From Casimicrobiaceae bacterium (GTDB taxonomy: Bacteria; Pseudomonadota; Gammaproteobacteria; Burkholderiales; Casimicrobiaceae): a stretch of DNA of 13,460 nucleotides. The notes below the pieces were generated by a model. That model was not told where the DNA came from and ran no database searches. It was given only the letters and a program-made list of their open reading frames with translations. Numbering within the stretch: position 1 is the first letter of the stretch; each line of letters opens with the position of its first letter. The translations under genes were made by a program, and so were the position numbers. Positions 7,673 through 13,460 of the stretch are shown here, piece after piece. Location of the stretch: contig CATPAO010000359.1 of assembly GCA_955652025.1 (NCBI GenBank), positions 1 to 13,460 on the forward strand, read 5' to 3'.

Positions 7673-8746
7673 ATGAAGATCGCGATCCTGCCGGGTGACG
7701 GCATCGGCCACGAAATCGTCGGCGAAGCAACGAAAATCCTCGCCGTGCTTGCGCGCGAGGGGCTGCCGATCGAGACACAGACAGCGCCGATCGGCGGCGC
7801 GGGCTTCGATGCGGCACGGCATCCGCTGCCCGACGCGACACTCGCGCTCGCGCGCGCATCCGACGCCGTGCTGCTCGGCGCGGTTGGCGGTCCCCGTTAC
7901 GATACGTTGCCGCGCGAGCTGCGTCCCGAGCAAGGCATTCTTGGGATTCGCAAAGCGCTCGGGCTGTTCGCCAATCTGCGGCCGGCGATTCTCTTTCCGG
8001 AGCTGGCTGCCGCCTCGACGCTGAAGCCCGAGGTGGTCGCCGGTCTCGACCTGATGGTCGTCCGCGAGCTGACCGGCGACATCTACTTCGGACAGCCACG
8101 CGGACGGCGCACGACGGCGTCGGGTGAGCTCGAAGGCTTCGACACGATGCGATACAGCGAAGGCGAGATTCGCCGCATCGCGCAGGTCGGTTTCGAGACG
8201 GCGCGCCGGCGGGCGAAAAAGCTGTGCTCGGTCGACAAGGCGAACGTGCTCGACACGAGCATCCTGTGGCGCGAGGTCGTCACCACGACGTCGCGCGACT
8301 ATCCGGACGTCGCGCTGTCCCACATGTACGTGGACAACGCGGCGATGCAGCTCTTGAAGAACCCGAAGCAGTTCGACGTCATCGTGACAGGCAACTTGTT
8401 CGGCGACATCCTGTCGGACGAAGCGTCGATGCTCGCCGGATCGATCGGGATGCTGCCGTCGGCTTCGCTCGACGCACGACAGAAGGGGCTCTACGAGCCG
8501 ATCCACGGATCGGCGCCGGACATCGCGGGACAGGACAAGGCCAATCCGCTGGCGACGATCCTGTCGCTGGCGATGATGTTCCGTCACACGTTCGCGCGAG
8601 AAGACATCGCCGCCAGGATCGACGCGGCGGTGCGCCATGTGCTCGCCCGCGGCCATCGCACCGCCGACATCGCGCTCCCCGGCGAACGGTCGATCGGCAC
8701 GCGCGCGATGGGCGATGCGGTCGTCGCGGCGCTTGCGGGAAGCTGA
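7673..8746 (+). CDS. leuB: 3-isopropylmalate dehydrogenase
   Basis: LeuB oxidises and decarboxylates 3-isopropylmalate with NAD+ to 2-ketoisocaproate, the step before leucine transamination. The 357-residue protein has the whole family signature: GDGIGHEIV near the start, GGPRYD (72-77), substrate arginines in [14 protein letters not shown] and [10 protein letters not shown] (Arg93, Arg103, Arg131, with Tyr138), and [14 protein letters not shown] (187-200). [12 protein letters not shown] (239-250) supplies the metal-binding Asp246 and Asp250. [19 protein letters not shown] (274-292) is the NAD-binding region. I prefer the ATG at 7673, with GGAAG (7660-7664) 8 nt upstream, over the in-frame GTG at 7664, which would overlap that site. 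The gene lies just past the terminator with no clear promoter in the 47-bp gap. The acetyltransferase gene follows 4 bp later. Confidence 0.97.
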   Translation: MKIAILPGDGIGHEIVGEATKILAVLAREGLPIETQTAPIGGAGFDAARHPLPDATLALARASDAVLLGAVGGPRYDTLPRELRPEQGILGIRKALGLFANLRPAILFPELAAASTLKPEVVAGLDLMVVRELTGDIYFGQPRGRRTTASGELEGFDTMRYSEGEIRRIAQVGFETARRRAKKLCSVDKANVLDTSILWREVVTTTSRDYPDVALSHMYVDNAAMQLLKNPKQFDVIVTGNLFGDILSDEASMLAGSIGMLPSASLDARQKGLYEPIHGSAPDIAGQDKANPLATILSLAMMFRHTFAREDIAARIDAAVRHVLARGHRTADIALPGERSIGTRAMGDAVVAALAGS

Positions 8747-8750
8747 CGCG

Positions 8751-9362
8751 ATGCCTCGCCTCCCGAAAATCGTCATCCGCCGCGCCGAGCCGCGCGACGC
8801 CGAGGCGATGCGGGCGATCTTCGCGTCGCCGCGCGCGATGGCCGGAACACTGCAGTTGCCGTACCCATCGGGCGCGATGTGGGTCAAGCGGATCGCCGAG
8901 TTTCCCCCCGACGATGTGCTGCTGGTCGCCGAGGTCGACGGCGTCGGCGTCGGCAATCTCGGATTGCACGCGGCGGCAAAAGCAGCCCGGCGGCGGCACG
9001 CGGGGCTGATCGGCATGTCGGTGCGCGACGACTGGCATCACCGCGGCGTGGGCACGGCGCTCCTGACGGCCGCGATCGACCTGGCCGACAATTGGATCGG
9101 CTTTGTGCGGCTCGAGCTCACCGTCTATACCGACAACGCGGCGGCGCTCGCGCTCTATCGCAAGTTCGGATTCGAAATCGAAGGCACGGCGCGCGCGTAC
9201 GCGATGCGAAACGGGAAACTTGTCGACGCACACATGATGGCGCGGCTGGCGCCCTCGCGCGTCGCCGCGACTCGTGCTGCGAAGATGCGGCGCGTCGGTG
9301 AGCGCAAGAACACGAAGACGACGCGAAAACCGCGGCGGAAAACGCAAACGGCGCCGCGTTAG
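8751..9362 (+). CDS. GNAT acetyltransferase resembling E. coli YhhY/AaaT, with basic C-terminal tail
   Basis: The 203-residue protein is a GNAT-fold N-acetyltransferase. From memory it aligns along most of its length with E. coli YhhY (AaaT), an L-amino-acid N-acetyltransferase: compare [12 protein letters not shown] (33-44), [18 protein letters not shown] (113-130), [20 protein letters not shown] (136-155) and VDAHMMARL. The acetyl-CoA pyrophosphate loop is HHRGVGTA (96-103). An amino-acid or small-amine substrate is thus plausible but unproven. Residues 167-203 form an extra tail with 14 Lys/Arg in its last 34 positions and only one acidic residue; YhhY ends just before this tail. The start is supported by GGGAAG at 8737-8742, and the frame further upstream overlaps leuB. 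The gene begins 4 bp after leuB and lies between leuB and asd, which are usually direct neighbours in betaproteobacteria. Confidence 0.9.
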   Translation: MPRLPKIVIRRAEPRDAEAMRAIFASPRAMAGTLQLPYPSGAMWVKRIAEFPPDDVLLVAEVDGVGVGNLGLHAAAKAARRRHAGLIGMSVRDDWHHRGVGTALLTAAIDLADNWIGFVRLELTVYTDNAAALALYRKFGFEIEGTARAYAMRNGKLVDAHMMARLAPSRVAATRAAKMRRVGERKNTKTTRKPRRKTQTAPR

Positions 9363-9384
9363 CGGCTGATCAAATTTTTCGAAT

Positions 9385-9389
9385 GGGAG
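9385..9389 (+). promoter_or_regulatory. Ribosome binding site that fixes the asd start
   Basis: GGGAG lies 5 nt before the ATG at 9395, where the protein begins [10 protein letters not shown] as in known Asd proteins. The earlier in-frame ATG at 9383 overlaps this site and would add four unsupported residues. Confidence 0.75.
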
Positions 9390-9394
9390 CGGCG

Positions 9395-10516
9395 ATGCGT
9401 GTCGGATTTGTCGGTTGGCGAGGAATGGTGGGCTCGGTGCTCATCCAGCGAATGCAGGAGGAGCGCGATTTCGATCATGTCGAGCCGGTGTTCTTTTCGA
9501 CGTCGCGTGCGGGCGGCGCCGGACCCGCGATTGGCAAGGCGGCTTTCAAGTTGCAGGACGCAGGCGATCCGAACGCTTTTGCGGGCCTGGACGCGATCGT
9601 GACATGCCAAGGCAGCGATTGGACGCAGGCGATGTACGCGAAGTTGCGCGCGGCCGGCTTCGACGGTTATTGGATCGACGCCGCGAATGCGCTCCGGATG
9701 GCCGACGACGCGGTCATCATCCTCGATCCGGTCAACCGTCCGCTGATCGACGCGGCCCTCGCGCGCGGCATCCGAAACTACATCGGCGGCAACTGCACGG
9801 TAAGCCTGATGCTGATGGGGCTCGCCGGCTTGTTCAAGCACGATCTAATCAAATGGATGACGTGCATGACCTACCAGGCGGCGTCGGGTGCCGGCGCGCA
9901 AAACATGCGCGAGTTGTTGCAGCAGATGGGTGAGGCGCACCTGGCGGCCAAGGCGCTGCTCGACGATCCCGCGTCGTCGATCCTCGACATCGACCGCGAG
10001 GTCGCCGGCATTCTGCGCGACGATCGCTTTCCCACCGAGCATATCGGCGTGCCGCTCGCGGGCTCGCTGATCCCGTGGATCGACCAGGATCTCGGCAACG
10101 GCATGAGCAAGGAGGAGTGGAAGGGCGGTGCCGAGGCGAACAAGATTCTGGGCCGCGGCAACGGGTCTGGCATGCCGCCGGTGCCGATCGAATCGTTGTG
10201 CGTGCGCGTCGGGGCAATGCGTTGCCACTCGCAGGCGCTGACCCTCAAACTCGCGCGCGACATTCCCCTTGCCGAAGTCGAACTGCTGATTGCCGACGGC
10301 AACGATTGGGTGCGAGTGGTGCCCAACACGCGCGACGAGAGCATTCGACGCCTTACACCCGCGGCGGTGACCGGCAAACTCGAGATTCCGGTCGGGCGTC
10401 TCCGCAAGCTGGCGATGGGGCCGCAATATCTGTCCGCATTCACCTGCGGCGATCAGTTGCTGTGGGGCGCGGCCGAGCCGTTGCGCCGCATGCTGCGAAT
10501 TCTTCTTGCGCGATGA
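9395..10516 (+). CDS. asd: Aspartate-semialdehyde dehydrogenase
   Basis: Asd reduces aspartyl phosphate with NADPH to aspartate semialdehyde, the branch point to diaminopimelate/lysine, threonine and methionine. The protein has 373 residues, against 367 in E. coli, and is of the same gamma/beta-proteobacterial subtype. The NADP loop GWRGMVGSV is at 7-15. FFSTSRAGG and VTCQGSDWT follow, then the catalytic cysteine in [10 protein letters not shown] (Cys134). [21 protein letters not shown] is split here across 224-244, and the active-site Arg271 and His278 lie in [12 protein letters not shown]. The C-terminus [17 protein letters not shown] is standard. Because diaminopimelate is needed for peptidoglycan, this gene is expected to be essential. 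It follows the acetyltransferase by 32 bp and is the last gene before the 353-bp noncoding stretch. Confidence 0.98.
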   Translation: MRVGFVGWRGMVGSVLIQRMQEERDFDHVEPVFFSTSRAGGAGPAIGKAAFKLQDAGDPNAFAGLDAIVTCQGSDWTQAMYAKLRAAGFDGYWIDAANALRMADDAVIILDPVNRPLIDAALARGIRNYIGGNCTVSLMLMGLAGLFKHDLIKWMTCMTYQAASGAGAQNMRELLQQMGEAHLAAKALLDDPASSILDIDREVAGILRDDRFPTEHIGVPLAGSLIPWIDQDLGNGMSKEEWKGGAEANKILGRGNGSGMPPVPIESLCVRVGAMRCHSQALTLKLARDIPLAEVELLIADGNDWVRVVPNTRDESIRRLTPAAVTGKLEIPVGRLRKLAMGPQYLSAFTCGDQLLWGAAEPLRRMLRILLAR

Positions 10517-10690
10517 GGGTCGCGGTCGCGTCGTATGCGATTCGAAGCGTTTCGGTTTTCGCTCGTGATCGGGATGCGATTTCTGCAAGTTTGCCCCGGT
10601 AGAATGCCCCCCGTTGGATGCCGGTTGCCGCGCTGTGGCGCGAACGCGATTGCAACAGATTTCCCGCACGCTTGTTGGGTACAATATCTA

Positions 10691-10721
10691 GTGGCGCAGG
10701 CGCCCACGCGTGCTAGCTTTT
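10691..10721 (+). other. GC-rich hairpin with trailing T-run in the asd-fimV gap
   Basis: GTGGCG (10691-10696) pairs with CGCC(C)AC (10701-10707), with loop CAGG and one bulged C. The perfect palindrome CACGCGTG (10705-10712) overlaps its 3' arm, and TTTT follows at 10718-10721. The T-run sits 10 nt past the stem, so this is a poor fit to an intrinsic terminator. It could be a structured element in a leader transcript. Confidence 0.35.
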
Positions 10722-10785
10722 GCGATGTTCGATTGACCCGGGTCGGTGTGCCTGTTGCGGCGGTGGAGCACAACCCAGAAAACCC

Positions 10786-10847
10786 AAGCTAATACCGAGG
10801 TTTAGCTTGCAACGCTAAATCCATGATGTTATGTTAGCTTAGGCTAA
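10786..10847 (+). repeat. Cluster of five TTAGC/GCTAA repeats at the fimV promoter
   Basis: Copies lie at 10788-10792 (GCTAA), 10802-10806 (TTAGC), 10814-10818 (GCTAA), 10834-10838 (TTAGC) and 10843-10847 (GCTAA). They form three overlapping inverted pairs: AAGCTAA/TTAGCTT with a 9-bp gap, TTAGC-N7-GCTAA, and TTAGC-N4-GCTAA. The two TTAGC copies are 32 bp apart, about three helical turns. The cluster overlaps the candidate -35 and the expected start site, as an operator would. Confidence 0.55.
10807..10835 (+). promoter_or_regulatory. Candidate sigma-70 promoter for fimV
   Basis: TTGCAA (10807-10812) and TATGTT (10830-10835) are exactly 17 bp apart, each matching the consensus at 4/6. Transcription would start near 10842, leaving a leader of about 28 nt that carries the AAGAGG ribosome site (10859-10864). 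Both hexamers are embedded in the TTAGC repeat cluster. Confidence 0.5.
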
Positions 10848-10869
10848 TTGCATTTCCGAAGAGGTCGGC

Positions 10870-13422
10870 ATGCGAGCAAAATCCTTCATCCCGTTCGGCC
10901 TCGTGGCGGTGGCGCTTGCGCTCCCAAGCACCGCCCTCGCGTTGGGGCTCGGACGACTTACGGTGGACTCCGCGCTGGGACAGCCCTTGTCGGCGCGGAT
11001 CGAGCTTACTTCCGCGACGCGCGATGAACTCGAGTCGCTCGCGGCCAAGATCGCCGATCCCTCGCTTTATCGCCAGAACAATTTGACCTATCAGGGTGTG
11101 TTGTCGCGCACCCGGATCGCCGTCGAATACGTCGGCGGCAACGCGTACCTCAAGATCACATCCCCCGCACCGGTCAACGAGCCATTCCTCGATCTGATGG
11201 TCGAGCTCAATTGGGCGTCGGGCCGCGTCGTTCGCGAATACACGTTCTTGCTCGATCCGCCGGGTGTCGCGGCGCCCGCGGTCGCCGAGCCGATCGCGCC
11301 GGCGCGTACCGGTGCCGCGCGCGCGGCGACCGCACCGAGCGCCTCGCCGGCGACGACGAACGCGCCGGCGGCTTCGCTCGCGCCTGCCATCGGCAGCGAT
11401 CAGTACCGTGTGAAATCGGGCGACACGCTCGTCAAGATCGCCGGACAGACCAAGCCGGCCGACGTCACGCTCGATCAAATGCTGGTCGCGCTTTTCAAAA
11501 GCAACGAGCGCGCGTTCGACGACAAGAACATGAACCGCTTGCGGCGCGGCGCGATCATGACGATTCCGAGCGCCGCCGACGCGGCAGCAACTGAAACTGC
11601 CGAAGCGTCGCGTGTGGTTCGGATGCAGGCGTCCGACTGGCGTTCGTATCGCGACCGCGTCGCCGCGGCGGCGCCCGCGTCGCAAGGCGGCGGAAGTCGC
11701 GCGTCGGGTGGACGGATCGGAACCGCGGTCGCCGAAGCCACGCCGGCCGCACCTGCCGGACGCGATCAGCTCAAGGTCTCGCGCGAAGTCGCGGCCAAGG
11801 GCCAGGCCGCGGCCGAAGAGCAGGTCGCGCGCGACCAGCAGTTGAAAGAGGCGCAGACGCGGATTGCCGACCTCGAGAAGACGGTCAAGGATCTGCAGCG
11901 CGCGCTCGAGCTCAGGAGCGACACGCTCGCGAAGGCGCAGACGACCGCGGAAGCGGGCAAGGGCACCGCGCCGGACGCCGCGAAGGGCACGACGATCGCT
12001 CCGCTGCCGCCACCGGTCGTGACGCCTCCTGCGGCCACCACCGCCCCTGCCGCGCCGCCGAAGGCGGCCGAAACGCCTGCGCCGGAGCCCGCCAAAGCCG
12101 CCGAAACGAAAGCGCCACCGCCGCTGGCTCCGCCCGTCAAGGCCAAGGCGCCGGTGAAGGAGCCACCGGGATTCTTCGAAGATCTTTTCGGCAATCTGCC
12201 CGCATGGGCGATCGCCGCGGGCGCAGGCGCGGTGCTGGCCGGGATCGCGGCCATCGTCGCGGCGCGGCGGCGCAAGGCAACCAAGTTCGAGGACAGCATC
12301 ATCTCGGGCACCGACATCAAGACGAACACGGTGTTCGGCTCGACCGGCGGCGGCGTCGTCAACACGGGCGAGAATTCGCTCGCGAGCGACTTCAGCCGCG
12401 AGGGACTCGGCAACATCGACACGGACGAGGTCGACCCGATCGCAGAGGCCGAGGTATACCTTGCTTACGGCCGCGACGCGCAGGCCGAGGAAATCCTGAA
12501 AGAGGCGCTGAAGAAGGACCCGCAGCGGCAGGAGATTTATCTCAAGCTGCTCGAGATCCACGCGCAGCACAACAAGCCGTCGGCGTTCGAGACGGTCGCG
12601 ACCGAGCTGTTCGCCGTGTCGCAAGGCCAGGGCGAGATTTGGCCGAAGGCCGTCGCGCTGGGTCGCCAGCTCGATCCCAACAACCCGATGTTCGGCGAAG
12701 CCGGTCTGTCGTCGTTGGCGGCCGACGCACCGCACGAGTCCGCAACGCCCACACACGAGCCCACGGCACGCAAGCCGCTCGAGCCCGCGCTCGATCGAAT
12801 GATCGACGACGACATTACGATTTCGCCGTCGCCGGCGAAGACGCAAACGAGCGACGGGACCGTTCCCGCGTCCAGCGTGGGCCGCGACAAGACATCGACG
12901 GTCGAAGCGTCGGCCAATGCCTTCACGGCTACGTCGGCAGGGGCGGCGGGAGCCGCAGGCGCGGCGCTCGCCGGAGCGATGAGCGCGGGCAAGAGCGCGC
13001 TCGAATCCAAGATCGCGAACCTCTCCGAAAAGGTCGAGGGCAAGGAGCCCCCGAAATTCGACCTCGATTTTCATTTGGACGACAAGGACAAGCCTACGCC
13101 GTTAAGGCCGCGCGAGACGCCGACGCTGACCAGCGCCTCCGAAGTGACGCCCACGCCATCGCAGCTCGCACGCCCGGCCGCGGCGCTCGAGCTCGACAAG
13201 CTGGACCTGTCGTTCGACCCGGAGCGCACGACGTTCGAGGATCCGACGCCGTCGGTGCTCGACGGCCAGTGGCATGACGCGGCGACCAAACTCGACCTCG
13301 CGAAGGCGTATCAGGAGATGGGCGACGTCGAGGGTGCGCGCGAAATCCTGCAGGAAGTCCTGCACGAGGGTGACGACCAGCAAAAGACCGAAGCGCAGGC
13401 GCTGCTCGCGAAGCTCGGCTGA
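10870..13422 (+). CDS. fimV: FimV-family inner-membrane protein (LysM, coiled coil, TPR)
   Basis: FimV proteins span the inner membrane, bind peptidoglycan and organise type IV pilus assembly and the cell pole; in Pseudomonas aeruginosa FimV is needed for twitching motility. The 850-residue protein has the full layout. A signal peptide (1-24, ending STALA) precedes the FimV N-terminal domain (25-132, LGLGRLTVDSALGQPLSARI to YTFLLDPPG). A LysM domain at 177-234 (QYRVKSGDTLVKIAG) follows, then a coiled coil at about 300-360, a Pro/Ala/Lys linker (361-432) and one membrane segment (444-465), closed by RRRK. In the cytoplasm, TPR-like helices at 522-605 (AEAEVYLAYGRDAQAEEILKE) are followed by a low-complexity acidic region. 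The conserved C-terminal FimV domain (806-850) contains LDLAKAYQEMGDVEGAREIL. AAGAGG stands 5 nt upstream of the ATG. In related genomes truA follows; only 38 bp remain here. Confidence 0.95.
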   Translation: MRAKSFIPFGLVAVALALPSTALALGLGRLTVDSALGQPLSARIELTSATRDELESLAAKIADPSLYRQNNLTYQGVLSRTRIAVEYVGGNAYLKITSPAPVNEPFLDLMVELNWASGRVVREYTFLLDPPGVAAPAVAEPIAPARTGAARAATAPSASPATTNAPAASLAPAIGSDQYRVKSGDTLVKIAGQTKPADVTLDQMLVALFKSNERAFDDKNMNRLRRGAIMTIPSAADAAATETAEASRVVRMQASDWRSYRDRVAAAAPASQGGGSRASGGRIGTAVAEATPAAPAGRDQLKVSREVAAKGQAAAEEQVARDQQLKEAQTRIADLEKTVKDLQRALELRSDTLAKAQTTAEAGKGTAPDAAKGTTIAPLPPPVVTPPAATTAPAAPPKAAETPAPEPAKAAETKAPPPLAPPVKAKAPVKEPPGFFEDLFGNLPAWAIAAGAGAVLAGIAAIVAARRRKATKFEDSIISGTDIKTNTVFGSTGGGVVNTGENSLASDFSREGLGNIDTDEVDPIAEAEVYLAYGRDAQAEEILKEALKKDPQRQEIYLKLLEIHAQHNKPSAFETVATELFAVSQGQGEIWPKAVALGRQLDPNNPMFGEAGLSSLAADAPHESATPTHEPTARKPLEPALDRMIDDDITISPSPAKTQTSDGTVPASSVGRDKTSTVEASANAFTATSAGAAGAAGAALAGAMSAGKSALESKIANLSEKVEGKEPPKFDLDFHLDDKDKPTPLRPRETPTLTSASEVTPTPSQLARPAAALELDKLDLSFDPERTTFEDPTPSVLDGQWHDAATKLDLAKAYQEMGDVEGAREILQEVLHEGDDQQKTEAQALLAKLG

Positions 13423-13460
13423 CCCCTTACAGTTCGCAAGCACGGGCGGCGGGTCGACGA

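Larger units (their letters stand above)
10517..10869 (+). other. 353-bp intergenic region between asd and fimV
   Basis: I see no credible gene here: the plus-strand open frame at 10535-10792 resembles no family I know. The left part contains TAGAAT (10600-10605), a -10-like box. A small hairpin CGCGC-TGTG-GCGCG (10629-10642) follows, then TACAAT (10680-10685), another -10-like box without a -35. GACCCGGGTC (10735-10744) is a 10-bp perfect palindrome. The last 90 bp are markedly AT-richer than the surroundings and hold the fimV promoter candidate and TTAGC repeats. No strong terminator for asd is visible; CGAA-GCGT-TTCG followed by GTTTT (from 10544) is at best a weak one. Confidence 0.6.

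Noticed and set aside
10674..10744. tRNA-like look: GTGGCGCAGGC resembling a D-arm and GTTCGATT resembling a T-loop
   Set aside because: No 7-bp acceptor stem, 5-bp T-stem or anticodon stem can be formed around these words.
10535..10792. An 85-codon open frame between asd and fimV
   Set aside because: There is no ribosome site or recognisable family. It covers the hairpins, palindrome and promoter-like boxes, which suggests noncoding DNA.
10834..13074. A 746-codon open frame on the minus strand opposite fimV
   Set aside because: Its Arg/Leu-rich product is the usual by-product of high-GC codon bias opposite a real gene. fimV is supported by domain order along its whole length.
1..13460. A defence island, toxin-antitoxin pair, CRISPR array, insertion sequence or biosynthetic cluster
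   Set aside because: All major genes are recognised core functions, and no direct-repeat array, transposase, integrase or terminal repeats are visible.

Overview
This 13.5 kb window of GC-rich chromosome is almost entirely filled with housekeeping genes. The gene order leuC - small entericidin-like gene - leuD - leuB - asd - fimV, the Asd subtype and a MutL carrying an endonuclease motif point to a betaproteobacterium, probably of the Burkholderiales or a relative. This rests on recalled family sequences and gene order, not on a database search. There are no tRNA or rRNA genes, insertion sequences, prophage genes or CRISPR arrays.

Left block (1-5140). On the minus strand lies the first part (516 codons) of an exported S9-family serine peptidase; the window edge cuts it right after the catalytic serine. 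Divergent from it, across a 67-bp gap with back-to-back -10 boxes, runs a plus-strand set: a class I glutamine amidotransferase, mutL (mismatch repair) and miaA (tRNA A37 prenylation). These sit 2 and 10 bp apart and look like one transcription unit.

Central block (5141-10516). leuC, a 48-codon entericidin-like gene, leuD, leuB, a GNAT acetyltransferase and asd follow on the plus strand. LeuC and LeuD are the two subunits of isopropylmalate isomerase, and LeuB is the next enzyme of leucine synthesis. Asd makes aspartate semialdehyde for lysine/diaminopimelate, threonine and methionine. A textbook intrinsic terminator separates leuD from leuB, so the leucine genes are probably not transcribed uniformly.

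Right block (10517-13460). A 353-bp noncoding stretch holds several hairpins, a plausible promoter and a cluster of TTAGC/GCTAA repeats. It leads into fimV, which encodes a large inner-membrane LysM/TPR protein linked to type IV pili and cell-pole organisation. Only 38 bp remain after fimV.

I found no convincing new multi-gene system. The leads worth a second look are the entericidin-like peptide whose lipobox cysteine is replaced by serine, the repeat cluster at the fimV promoter, the terminator inside the leucine cluster, the long inverted repeat starting at the entericidin stop codon, and the basic tail on the acetyltransferase.
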